28,011 nt of DNA from Pedosphaera sp. Lineage in GTDB: Bacteria; Verrucomicrobiota; Verrucomicrobiia; Limisphaerales; Pedosphaeraceae. The notes under the pieces were generated by a model that ran no database searches, had not been told where the DNA came from, and saw nothing but the letters and a program-made list of their open reading frames with translations. A program made the translations under genes and the position numbers. The stretch spans positions 1 through 28,011 of the forward strand of contig JAQGOT010000131.1 in the NCBI GenBank assembly GCA_028293465.1, given 5' to 3'. Shown piece by piece: positions 1 through 7,355 of the stretch (the stretch's first letter is position 1; each line of letters begins with the position of its first letter).

Positions 1-1428
1 CCGTGACGGACGGGAGAGGCCGGAGTTGATCTTCAAGGCCGCGCTAAACTCGGCAAACCAGGTTTTCAGTTCGGGCGGTGAGGGATCAAACGGATTCAGC
101 AGGTTCAGCGGGTTGATGCCTTCCACGCCAATGATTTCCCAATCAATGGAATACGGCGGTGCGTGTTCCCGCAGCAAATGCATGATTTGCGAGCGCGCAT
201 GGGCGCGGGAGTCAGAGGGCGGTTCCATTATCGAGGCCTCAATCACTTTGTCTGAGAGATCCCAGGCCGGCGGTGGTTGGCTCATGGCCCAGCCCAGGCT
301 GCGGGTTGGATCGATGTGATGAAATTCCAAATCCTGCGCCTTCAGCCACGGATCATCCCAATCAATCTTCTCCTGCTCCATGAATTTCCGGAGCAACCAC
401 CGTTTCGTGATCCAATCCACCTTGCCAATCAAGGCTTGCGGCTCCAGCGCCAAGGCCTTCAACGTGGAACCCCAGACATCCAGCAATACATCAGTCTCGG
501 TGTCGCGTCCGTGGAACTCCGTCCAGGCGGCGTCGAAAAATTTCTGCAACAGTTCCACCGCATCGGTGGACCGGCCGTCCGCGAGTCTCACCTGCCAGGG
601 CCCGTCCGGTTGATGCGACATGGCGCGGAAGGTCTTCACCGCGTCGGCCAGCACCAGCTTCGGCAAATGATTAATTTCCAGCAGATCGAGCATCAACGAC
701 GTGGTGCCGACCTTCAACAGCACGGTGGCGGGCAGCACACTGGTGTCCCCGTGCAGCAAATGTAACCGCCGGAACTTGCGGGGATCGCCTAGCGGCTCGT
801 CCCGCGTGTTTATGATGGAGCGGTTGAACTGTACCCATTCGTACAAGTCGTTGTTGATGTAATCCGCCCGCTGACTCATCTGGTAAACGCCATCCGAACC
901 CGGCCGGCTGATTTCCCCCCGCCACTCCGCCGCCAGCGTGGTTCCCACGCGCCCGGCCCCCGTGTAAAGCAGGCGCAAGGTGAGAAATGTCAGCAGCGAG
1001 AGCACGTTGGTTTCGGTCAAGGGAGCCGAGCGGCGCACGAGGTAATTTTCGTGGCATCCGAAAGTCGCCCCCGTGTAATGGTCGATGTTGTTGCGGATGA
1101 AACTGACTTCGCCCGCGAGGCCCAGCGACTTGAGGGCGTGCACCGCCAAGGCATCCCCGGCGCGGTCGTACTTGAGGATGTCGATCAGGGAATAGCACTC
1201 CGGCGTGCAATATTCAAGGTGCCCCATGTCGATGTAAACCCGCCCGCCATTAAACAGAAAACCGCCGTTGCCCGGCGGTTCGTCCCAATCGCGGTGATGC
1301 ACATCAATCAACCCAAATTCTTCGCGTCCAAAAATCCAATCGCGCACGCGCTCGACGGCGATGAAAGAACCCGCCGGCGTGTTCGTCAGACAACCATATT
1401 CTGTTTCCAGTCCTGCTATACGATTCAT
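1..1428 (-). CDS. pafA: PafA, Pup/UBact--protein ligase (3' end beyond window)
   Basis: PafA attaches the C-terminal glutamate of the Pup-like modifier to substrate lysines using ATP. 476 codons are visible and the frame is still open at base 1, so only a short C-terminal tail should be missing (the family is about 450-480 aa). Seen: the N-terminal GLETEYG with E8 and E10 that binds ATP/Mg; the HLEYCTPEC block preceded by the catalytic-type aspartate D67; NN-D-T and FGCHENYL; INTRDEP; RRLH and LLKVGTTSLMLDLLE. It lacks the extra loop found in the neighbouring Dop, which separates ligase from deamidase. The usual RDEPHAD block reads RDEPLGD here, and the HVIVGDSNMSE-like block is altered, so it is more diverged than Dop. 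The start is ATG with GGGAG 5-9 bases upstream, 3 bases behind the stop of a 41-codon ORF. Last gene seen of the operon. Confidence 0.95.
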   Translation of the reverse strand, partial: MNRIAGLETEYGCLTNTPAGSFIAVERVRDWIFGREEFGLIDVHHRDWDEPPGNGGFLFNGGRVYIDMGHLEYCTPECYSLIDILKYDRAGDALAVHALKSLGLAGEVSFIRNNIDHYTGATFGCHENYLVRRSAPLTETNVLSLLTFLTLRLLYTGAGRVGTTLAAEWRGEISRPGSDGVYQMSQRADYINNDLYEWVQFNRSIINTRDEPLGDPRKFRRLHLLHGDTSVLPATVLLKVGTTSLMLDLLEINHLPKLVLADAVKTFRAMSHQPDGPWQVRLADGRSTDAVELLQKFFDAAWTEFHGRDTETDVLLDVWGSTLKALALEPQALIGKVDWITKRWLLRKFMEQEKIDWDDPWLKAQDLEFHHIDPTRSLGWAMSQPPPAWDLSDKVIEASIMEPPSDSRAHARSQIMHLLREHAPPYSIDWEIIGVEGINPLNLLNPFDPSPPELKTWFAEFSAALKINSGLSRPSR

Positions 1429-1431
1429 AAG

Positions 1432-1557
1432 CTACTCCCGGAGTCCAGACGGTTTGCCCGCGGGATTGGTAAACGCGACCGGAACAACTCCTTTACTCCA
1501 GTGATCCCGAATCCAGCAGCTCGCGCCGGCTTGGTCAGGATCTATTTCAAAATTCAT
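1432..1557 (-). CDS. 41-aa unrecognised small protein between prcA and pafA
   Basis: I do not recognise this ORF. Its ATG overlaps the prcA stop codon as ATGA and its TAG ends 3 bases before the pafA ATG, so it fills the prcA-pafA gap exactly; this packing is the main argument that it is translated. The product starts MNFEIDPDQAGASCWIRD and contains one Cys (C14), two Trp (W15, W20) and a Pro/Gly-rich second half ending GLRE. No signal peptide or membrane segment is apparent. An AGG lies 7 bases before the ATG. Its last codons (CGG GAG) also supply the ribosome site of pafA, so an alternative is that the stretch is only a translated leader that couples prcA to pafA. It shares the pentapeptide DPDQA with UBact, which may be chance. 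Confidence 0.5.
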   Translation of the reverse strand: MNFEIDPDQAGASCWIRDHWSKGVVPVAFTNPAGKPSGLRE

Positions 1558-2294
1558 AAGCCGGCCTGCGCCAGGCTTAACGGCTCATAACGAGCATGCC
1601 GCGGACTATTCCGCGCCAGCCAGCCCAGTTCCACCACCCGCTCGCTGGAGCTCGCCCGCCAGCCAGCCTGACGTTGGGCCTCTTCCGGCAGCCCTTCACC
1701 AAAAGGCTTGTTCTCCACCAAGCACCACCAAGCCTGCAACAGCACATCCGCAACCTCCCGACGGTCGGTCTTGCCCGCCAGCGATCCGTTCAGCCACGCT
1801 TGGGCGGCCGCTTCCGGTTCCGGTTGGCTGGCGGCGACCATCACTCCGCCCGCTTGAAACCTGAAACCGCCGTCAAAGTGCAGCCGCAACAACAAATCTT
1901 TCTCCGGCGCATTGCCAATCTCCGCCAGGAGCAACTCCACCAGAAACGGGGCGGTGAAGATCTGCTCAAAGTTGGTCTTCAACTGCGGGCTCAATCCAAA
2001 ACTCACCAACCGCCGCAGGCTCACGTCCTCGGGTGCCCGGGTGAACGACTCCGTGTGCGCCGCGTCGATGGCCGCCTGCCTGATCTTTTCAATATCCGCC
2101 GGATGCCCCAATCCCGCCAGCGCGTGACGGTCAAATAATTCAAAAACCTTCGACTGCCCCCCGCCGACAGCGAGCAACAAGATGCCATCGGGCAGGCTGG
2201 CCGCGAACGCGGGCGAACCTCGCTTGAGCTGTTCGCGCACGTATTCACGGCGGTTCGCCACCGCCTCCAACCACCGATATGGTTCTTCAGTCAT
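1554..2294 (-). CDS. prcA: PrcA, 20S proteasome alpha subunit
   Basis: The non-catalytic alpha subunit forms the outer seven-membered rings of the bacterial 20S proteasome and docks the ARC unfoldase. 246 aa, close to actinobacterial PrcA (about 240-250). Seen: the N-terminal alpha helix region (EEPYRWLEAVANRREYVRE, residues 3-21) that precedes the core; a GILLLAVGGGQSKVFELFDR strand-turn in the position of mycobacterial VLFVAENPSRSLQKISELYDR; AGLGHPADIEKIRQ matching the AAGKFNEFDNLR block; FTAPFLVELLLAEIG matching EQAKPYEVELCVAEV. There is no Thr-Thr processing site, as expected for alpha. The start ATG has AAGGA about 10 bases upstream. It sits 96 bases behind prcB, and its stop overlaps the next small ORF. 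Homology rests on these motif matches by eye. Confidence 0.9.
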   Translation of the reverse strand: MTEEPYRWLEAVANRREYVREQLKRGSPAFAASLPDGILLLAVGGGQSKVFELFDRHALAGLGHPADIEKIRQAAIDAAHTESFTRAPEDVSLRRLVSFGLSPQLKTNFEQIFTAPFLVELLLAEIGNAPEKDLLLRLHFDGGFRFQAGGVMVAASQPEPEAAAQAWLNGSLAGKTDRREVADVLLQAWWCLVENKPFGEGLPEEAQRQAGWRASSSERVVELGWLARNSPRHARYEPLSLAQAGL

Positions 2295-2390
2295 CGAGTT
2301 TGATTCCTTCTTAACCCTAATCCTGATTCCAATCCTCTCAAGTGAAGAGTCTGAGTGTGCGGGCGGTTAAGAGCTCCTCCTCACCTCTTG

Positions 2391-3164
2391 TTATATCTTA
2401 AGAAAACCGGACTGCTGTTGATCCGTGATGGATTCCACGCCGCTGCTGCGGAGCAGCTTGATGGTGGCGTAGGTTTGGGTCGCGGGATTCACCCCACCCG
2501 TCGCGGAGTCGAACTCCGAGGCCACCATCAACAGGCGCAGGGCAAATTTGACCGCCTCACCCAGCTTCATCTGGGAGGGGCGCGGGCTGCCGTATTGCTC
2601 CTGGAAGCTCAACACGCTCCGGATCGTCCCCGAGCCCGATCCGGAGGCGACGTAGTCCACGGATTGAAATTGCGCCCCGAGCGGGTCGTAGAAATAGATC
2701 TGGGGTTTGGCCGGAGAAACAGTTTGATCCAAGCCCGCGAACAGCGGGGCCACCACCCCGACGCCTTGCATGGTCATGGGCAGATTCTCGCGCAACAACC
2801 GGGCCAGGGCCCGCACCTTCGCCGGGAGGCTGAGGGGTTGTAACTGGCTGCGCCGGTAATACTCGAAGGAAGTTTGCAGGACACGGGCCATCTCGAAAGC
2901 GGTGGCTGGGACACCGGCAATGGCGAGCAGGGAGGTTGCGTCAATCTCGATGACCTTGTCCACGCGATCGGTGACAATGACGTTACCCGCAGTGGCGCGC
3001 CGGTCACCGGCCATCAACACCCCCTCGGCGAACTCGAAAGCAAAAACGGTCGTTGCCTGCGTCTGCACCGGAGCGGTGGACGCAGGAACGATGGGAACAG
3101 GCGCCAGCTTGTGGGTGGCGAGCAGGGACATGAAGTCACCCGCAATCAGCGTCCCGGGGTTCAT
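2391..3164 (-). CDS. prcB: PrcB, 20S proteasome beta subunit (catalytic)
   Basis: The beta subunit carries the N-terminal nucleophile threonine of the proteasome. 257 aa with a 37-residue propeptide. Processing before T38 would expose TTVFAFEFAEGVLMAGDRRA, which lines up with mature mycobacterial PrcB (TTIVALKYPGGVVMAGDRRS). Relative to T38 as Thr1, D54 and K70 fall on catalytic Asp17 and Lys33. Also conserved: the MQG helix, SGSGSG near the active site and DSATGG near the C-terminus. The ATG overlaps the UBact stop (ATGA), so translation is probably coupled; a second Met at residue 12 would give a shorter propeptide. In the family the propeptide is removed autocatalytically during assembly with PrcA, encoded 96 bases downstream. 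Confidence 0.95.
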   Translation of the reverse strand: MNPGTLIAGDFMSLLATHKLAPVPIVPASTAPVQTQATTVFAFEFAEGVLMAGDRRATAGNVIVTDRVDKVIEIDATSLLAIAGVPATAFEMARVLQTSFEYYRRSQLQPLSLPAKVRALARLLRENLPMTMQGVGVVAPLFAGLDQTVSPAKPQIYFYDPLGAQFQSVDYVASGSGSGTIRSVLSFQEQYGSPRPSQMKLGEAVKFALRLLMVASEFDSATGGVNPATQTYATIKLLRSSGVESITDQQQSGFLKI

Positions 3165-3331
3165 TGGCCCGTTCTTTGGCGATACCTTTTAGCCTGGTCC
3201 GGATCCACTTTGCGCATCCGTTTCAGGAGCTCCTCCGTGTTGGGTTTTTCTACCTTGGGTGAATTAGGTCCCTCTCCGCCGCCGCTTGGGCCAGCGCCGG
3301 GAGGCCGGTTTTTTTGTGCTTGGTCTGGCAT
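3161..3331 (-). CDS. UBact, Pup-like protein modifier (56 aa)
   Basis: This small gene encodes the protein tag of the system. The 56-aa product starts MPDQAQKNRPPGAGPSGG, with a flexible Gly/Pro-rich N-terminal half. It continues with a charged helix (EELLKRMRKVDPDQ, about 33-46) and ends KRYRQRTGQ. The C-terminal Gly-Gln is the hallmark: Dop converts the Gln to Glu, and PafA then joins it to lysines. The basic RYRQR-x-GQ tail fits the UBact family, described from gram-negative phyla including Verrucomicrobia, rather than actinobacterial Pup, which ends GGQ or GGE after an acidic helix. It lies 14 bases behind dop, and its TGA overlaps the prcB ATG. No clear Shine-Dalgarno is seen. Identification rests on position, size and tail; I could not align it to a database. 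Confidence 0.92.
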   Translation of the reverse strand: MPDQAQKNRPPGAGPSGGGEGPNSPKVEKPNTEELLKRMRKVDPDQAKRYRQRTGQ

Positions 3332-3345
3332 AAACTTGTTAACAA

Positions 3346-4869
3346 TTATGACATCAATTTCAGCATTCGCAAATCCTCCGGCGAACGCGCCTCGTCGATG
3401 TGTCTAGCATACCGCGAAATCTCCTCGGGCGCGAACAAATCCATGAAAGAAATTTTTATCGGCCCGTCCTGTCCCCGCAGGGTGATGTGGTCCCATTGCG
3501 CTGATTCCACGGCGTCTGCGAATTTCTGGATGAGCTTGCCGCGCAAACAAGCCCGGGTGGTCGCGGGCGGTTCGCACATGGCCCAGCGCACCGCCGTTTC
3601 CTCCGGCACGCCCAACATGGCCCCACTCTGTTCCAAGCCGTAGTACAAACCTTCCGCCAGATCCAGCCGGTGATATTCCAAATCCAGACTCTGCAGCCAC
3701 GGGTCGTCCGGGGCCAGGTTTTGTGCCGCTTGAAATTCCAGCACCAACGCCAGTTTGGCCACCCAATCCAGCCGGTTGCGGCAACGCATCACGTCCGCCT
3801 CCAGGTCGTTCAGCACCTGCTCCCAGTCCGCCACCACGGCCTCCCGGGCGGGTGAGCTGAGATCACACAACTCCCTGACCGCCGCCAGGTAATCACGTTG
3901 CACTGCCAATCCGGTTGAGGGGCGCGCACCCTGCAACTCAAGTTCCCAGCGGAAGGAAGGATCCCGCGAAATGGCCGGCAAGGCCTCCAGCGGCTCCGCC
4001 AGTTGCGGCCAGGCCCGCCGCGGATCACGCACCAGGGCCTCCAACACCAACCCGGTGACACCGATCTTCAGCCGGGTCGCAAACGGCGACATATTGGCAT
4101 CGCCGATGATGACATGAAACCGCCGGTAGAGTTTGGGATTGGCGTGCGGTTCGTCGCGGGTGTTCACCAGCGGCCGGCGTTGCATGGTGTCCACGCTTTG
4201 CAGCTCGCTGAAAAAATCGCTGCGTTGCGCAATCTGGAAGTGGGACGAGATGAACCGATCCTCTTCCTCGATGGCGAACTTGCCCGCGCCGGCAAAAATT
4301 TGACGCGTGACCAGGAACGCCTGCACACCTTGGGCCAATTGTCCCCAGGGCAGCGCGCGGGTGAGCAGGTAATTCTCGTGGCAGCCGTAGCTGTGGCCGC
4401 GGAAGTCAGTGTTGTTTTTGTAAAGCCGGACGGTGTCCCCGCGCTGGGCGGAGAGCTGTTGCGCGCACGCCATCATAATGCGCTCCCCAGCGCGGTCCTG
4501 CGCCAGCAACTCGTCCAGCGTGCTGCATTCGGGGGTGCAATATTCGGGGTGGGCGTGATCGTTGTAGAAGCGCGCGCCGTTGCCCAGCACCAGGTCGCTC
4601 TTGATTTCGACGTAGCTCAGCTCGCGGTGAGAGTCCTGCGCGAAATAGTTGGCCTCGTCCGTATCCTGGCGCAACTCCGGCACGTGAAACCCGCGCATGT
4701 CCGCGTGCGGATCTTCACTGTCATAATCCCAACGCATCAAAACGCCGGGCTCGACCACACTGCGCACCAACGCGATGGATTCGGCCACCACGTCCAGGTG
4801 CTCATCGTGCTCGCGGGCGATGCCGATCTCCGTCTCGATCCCGAACTGGATTATGTTTGACGGGGTCAT
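3346..4869 (-). CDS. dop: Dop, deamidase/depupylase of the Pup-like modifier
   Basis: Dop deamidates the modifier's C-terminal Gln and can also remove the tag from substrates. 507 aa from the chosen ATG. Seen: GIETEIG at residues 10-16; the Dop-specific loop MRWDYDSEDPHADMRGF (45-61), which is absent from PafA; D104 in FYNDHAHPEYCTPEC, the catalytic aspartate position; YKNNTDFRGHSYGCHENYL; SQRSDFF-type and NTRDEPHANPKLYRRFHVII-type blocks; and a C-terminal TRACLRGKLI-type motif. I chose the ATG at 4869 because the family begins directly before the G-I/T-E motif; a TTG at 4965 would add an unlike 32-residue leader. The gene begins 4 bases behind the stop of a 36-codon ORF and is followed 14 bases later by UBact. 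Confidence 0.96.
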   Translation of the reverse strand: MTPSNIIQFGIETEIGIAREHDEHLDVVAESIALVRSVVEPGVLMRWDYDSEDPHADMRGFHVPELRQDTDEANYFAQDSHRELSYVEIKSDLVLGNGARFYNDHAHPEYCTPECSTLDELLAQDRAGERIMMACAQQLSAQRGDTVRLYKNNTDFRGHSYGCHENYLLTRALPWGQLAQGVQAFLVTRQIFAGAGKFAIEEEDRFISSHFQIAQRSDFFSELQSVDTMQRRPLVNTRDEPHANPKLYRRFHVIIGDANMSPFATRLKIGVTGLVLEALVRDPRRAWPQLAEPLEALPAISRDPSFRWELELQGARPSTGLAVQRDYLAAVRELCDLSSPAREAVVADWEQVLNDLEADVMRCRNRLDWVAKLALVLEFQAAQNLAPDDPWLQSLDLEYHRLDLAEGLYYGLEQSGAMLGVPEETAVRWAMCEPPATTRACLRGKLIQKFADAVESAQWDHITLRGQDGPIKISFMDLFAPEEISRYARHIDEARSPEDLRMLKLMS

Positions 4870-4873
4870 TTGT

Positions 4874-4984
4874 TTAATCGCCGGTGGAACCGGAGGTTTC
4901 TCGAAAGAGGAGGGTTGGCATCGGACCTTTGCGTGGAATCGAAGGAGGCAACTTTTCAATCTCAACTTCGAGTCGCTTTTTCAT
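4874..4984 (-). CDS. 36-aa unrecognised small ORF between arc and dop
   Basis: I do not recognise this ORF. It begins MKKRLEVEIEKLPPSIPRKG and ends ETSGSTGD; its stop lies 4 bases before the dop ATG. The frame is the same as arc and stays open from the arc stop at 5033, so readthrough would add 52 residues to ARC. The ATG has no free space for a classical ribosome site (CAGGG abuts it). An 11-codon ORF starting at 5016, behind AAAGG, stops in an ATGA overlap with this ATG, so re-initiation is possible. The mixed basic/acidic, Pro-containing composition looks protein-like, but the ORF is short enough to be chance. Alternatives: an untranslated spacer, or a translated leader that couples arc to dop. 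Confidence 0.35.
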   Translation of the reverse strand: MKKRLEVEIEKLPPSIPRKGPMPTLLFRETSGSTGD

Positions 4985-5032
4985 CCCTGGTACCGGTTTG
5001 GCCCAGCCGATGGCATCGTGGGCAACCTTTGA

Positions 5033-6730
5033 TTATACGACGCCGCTCCCCAGCGCATCCTTTTTAAGCTGGCGCACCGGGCCGAGCTTGATGACGTTCT
5101 CCGGATCGAAGTCGGTCAACTTGAGCCAGTCCTCCGTTACGTCCGTGGGCGGGAAGAGATCGTTTTCCTCATACTCACGCTGCAAGGCGCGCAACAAATC
5201 CTCCCGGGTCAGATGGGTTTCCTGGCCGGTGTCGATCGAGCGTTTGATGGCAAAACTCTTCGCCCGCTCTACCACCGCCGCAATGATCGCCCCGCTCGCG
5301 AGATCGCCGCGATACAGGAAATCCTTCTTGCCGCTCCGGAACACAATTTCCAGGAACTGGTTTGAGGGCGTGTGGGAATAATGCGCCTCGGTCACCACCC
5401 GCGCCAAATCCGCGCGTGGTTCGGCCAAAGGCAGGCTTTCGCGCAAATAGATTTCGTAGATGGCCTGTGCCCCAGCTTGATCCGGCCGGTTCACCTTGAT
5501 TTTCCGGTCGATGCGTCCCGGCCGCAGGATCGCCGGGTCGATCAGGTCCGCCCGGTTCGAGGCGAGAATCACCACCACATTCTGCAACACCTCCAACCCG
5601 TCCATCTCCGTGCAGAACATCGGCACCAAGGTGCTGAGAATGCTGTTATAACGGCCGGCGCGGCGTGTCCCCAGAATGGATTCCGCCTCGTCGATGAAAA
5701 GGAATGCCAGCGCGCCATCCCGGGCGCGTTCGCGGCATTGGATGAAAAGGTCGCGCACCTGTCGCTCGGATTCCCCCACCCACATGTTCAAGATTTCCGG
5801 ACCTTTGACATGCAGGAAGAATTCCGGATGGTCCACACCGGTTTGGGCCTTGAGTTGTTGCCGCAGATTGTAAGCGGTGGCTTTGCCGAGCAAGGTCTTG
5901 CCGCAACCCGGCGGTCCGTGCAGCAGAAAGCCCTTCGGCACCGTGTGCTCGAAACGCTTGAACAGATCTCGATGCAGGAAGGGGAGTTCAATGGTGTCAC
6001 GAATCGCCTGCACCGCCTCCGTTTGGCCGCCCACGGCGGCCCACGGGATTTCAGTGACCGTCTCCAGGGAGCGTTCGATGCGCCGCCCCATGCCGATCAC
6101 TTCCAGCGCGACGCGTTGGTTGACATCCAACCGCACCTCCATGCCAGGCTTCAGTTTTTCCTTCACCAGCAAAGCGGAGCGGAGGAGCACCAGCGAATTG
6201 AAGCCCGCTTCCTGCCCGATGCGCAGCCGTCCATCGGAAAGCAGTTCATCAATTCGGACAATCGGCCCGTTCTTGTCAAAGCCCAATCCCTGCACCACCG
6301 CGAAAGCTTCGTTGCAGAGGACCCGCTGCCCCATTTGCAGACTGTTCTGCGGGATCTTGGGGTCAACGCGGCAGACGTAATCAGTGCCGCCGACACAAAC
6401 GTGCGCTTTGTCATTTTCCACCGGCATCAAGAAGGTGCCGATGCGGAAGGCCGGCGAGCGGAGCTTCTCGACAATTTCGTCCAGCTTTTCAATCGCCTGG
6501 CGGGCTTGATCGTTCTGCTCCTCGATCGCGGTAATACGATCGCGGAGATAAATCAAATCCATCAGCGAAGAATGGCGCGGGGGCAATTTGCCCGCAATAA
6601 TGTCAACGAGTTGAAGGGCGGAAAGCGATTCTAACTCCTCGTGTGAAAGCATCTGACCAAGCGGTGAGGCTCCCTCCGTGGGGGACTCAATCTTGGGCGA
6701 TGGCGTTGGTTTTTTCTTGGATTCACCCAT
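5033..6730 (-). CDS. arc: ARC/Mpa, proteasome-associated AAA ATPase
   Basis: This hexameric unfoldase recognises tagged proteins and threads them into the proteasome. 565 aa, within the range of Mpa/ARC (about 540-610). Domain order: Lys/Pro-rich N-terminus; predicted coiled coil about 59-90, the part that binds Pup in mycobacteria; two OB-fold domains about 95-225; AAA domain with Walker A GPPGCGKT (272-279), pore-loop region about 318, Walker B FLFIDE (343-348) and arginine fingers in RPGRIDR (403-409). The C-terminus is ...KKDALGSGVV and lacks the penultimate Tyr of the mycobacterial GQYL tail that docks into the alpha ring. I chose the ATG at 6730, with TAAGG 7-11 bases upstream; a TTG at 6736 is an alternative. 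First gene of the operon, behind 236 bases of non-coding DNA. Confidence 0.95.
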   Translation of the reverse strand: MGESKKKPTPSPKIESPTEGASPLGQMLSHEELESLSALQLVDIIAGKLPPRHSSLMDLIYLRDRITAIEEQNDQARQAIEKLDEIVEKLRSPAFRIGTFLMPVENDKAHVCVGGTDYVCRVDPKIPQNSLQMGQRVLCNEAFAVVQGLGFDKNGPIVRIDELLSDGRLRIGQEAGFNSLVLLRSALLVKEKLKPGMEVRLDVNQRVALEVIGMGRRIERSLETVTEIPWAAVGGQTEAVQAIRDTIELPFLHRDLFKRFEHTVPKGFLLHGPPGCGKTLLGKATAYNLRQQLKAQTGVDHPEFFLHVKGPEILNMWVGESERQVRDLFIQCRERARDGALAFLFIDEAESILGTRRAGRYNSILSTLVPMFCTEMDGLEVLQNVVVILASNRADLIDPAILRPGRIDRKIKVNRPDQAGAQAIYEIYLRESLPLAEPRADLARVVTEAHYSHTPSNQFLEIVFRSGKKDFLYRGDLASGAIIAAVVERAKSFAIKRSIDTGQETHLTREDLLRALQREYEENDLFPPTDVTEDWLKLTDFDPENVIKLGPVRQLKKDALGSGVV

Positions 6731-6902
6731 GACCAAACCTTAGTCCTGTTCCGGGCAATTGCAAATCGCAGTCCATCTTTTCTAAAATAAAAATGCGCGG
6801 TTAAAATGTTTTCTGCTCAACGTCTCCGCGTGGAGGGTCGCAGCGTCCTGAGTCAACCGAAAATGTTTTGCTAAACCACCCGGGAGAGCGGGAGAAGCGG
6901 GA

Positions 6903-6922
6903 CAGCCTTTTCGGAAAGGCTG
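6903..6922 (-). terminator. stem-loop between DUF883 gene and arc
   Basis: A perfect 8-bp stem with a 4-base loop (CAGCCTTT / AAAGGCTG) begins about 45 bases after the stop of the small membrane-protein gene and ends about 170 bases before arc. Its position suits a transcription end for the upstream gene, but there is no run of T after it on the minus strand, so an intrinsic terminator is uncertain. It could instead be a structured part of the arc leader. Confidence 0.35.
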
Positions 6923-6966
6923 GATTGGGATGTTTGGTTTAACGCCGGTCACACAGGAGGTGATGA

Positions 6967-7269
6967 TCAAGTTCCAAGCGGGTCAACATTTTTAATATTG
7001 GCGTTCATCCTCCTCGTTGTCCTTGCGTTGGAAAACGCGTTGCGAGCCAGCACCCCCAGGAGAAATCCCAAGCCAAAGGCCAGGCCCATGCCGGGATAGG
7101 GGTTCCGACGGATGCTTGCGTCTGCCGCGCGAGCGCCCGCCCTGGCTTTCTGCTGCAACTGGCCCGCCCCGGATCTAAGGAGTTCCTCGCCATCGCGGAC
7201 CACCACCCGCAAATCATCGACCAACCGCTGCAGCGTCATGGCGTTGCCATTGTGATTTTCAGGTATCAT
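6967..7269 (-). CDS. DUF883/ElaB-YqjD-like small membrane protein
   Basis: 100 aa. Residues about 12-52 form a long charged helix with Ala/Arg/Gln-rich heptads (DDLRVVVRDGEELLRSGAGQ region). A basic RRNPYPG turn and one transmembrane segment, about 59-77 (MGLAFGLGFLLGVLA), follow, ending in RNAF and an Arg/Asn-rich tail. This is the layout of the DUF883 family, whose E. coli members ElaB and YqjD are inner-membrane-anchored ribosome-binding proteins of stationary phase; the function here is not shown. The start may be the ATG at 7269 (AGGAAA about 12 bases upstream) or the Met at residue 11. It lies 86 bases behind the receiver-PAS gene and could be co-transcribed with it. Confidence 0.7.
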   Translation of the reverse strand: MIPENHNGNAMTLQRLVDDLRVVVRDGEELLRSGAGQLQQKARAGARAADASIRRNPYPGMGLAFGLGFLLGVLARNAFSNARTTRRMNANIKNVDPLGT

Positions 7270-7355
7270 ACAACAGGTGATTTCCTACCTTCATAATCAC
7301 CCCACTGCATCGCCCAGCCAATGGGGTATTTCCCATGTTCTTCCGTCCTTTCAGA

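Noticed and set aside
671..1210. Open frame within pafA in another reading frame on the same strand
   Set aside because: Shadow of pafA; the true frame carries all conserved PafA motifs.
4681..4690. CACGTGAAAC, half of a parS site
   Set aside because: The other half does not match and the site is not palindromic; it lies in dop.
3346..4965. Longer Dop starting from TTG at 4965
   Set aside because: The 32 extra residues do not match the family N-terminus, which begins just before the GIETEIG motif, and they overlap the small ORF in another frame.
6955..7000. Strong AGGAGGTGATG on the plus strand followed by a 10-codon ORF
   Set aside because: The ORF is tiny, lies antisense to the end of the DUF883 gene, and has no other support.
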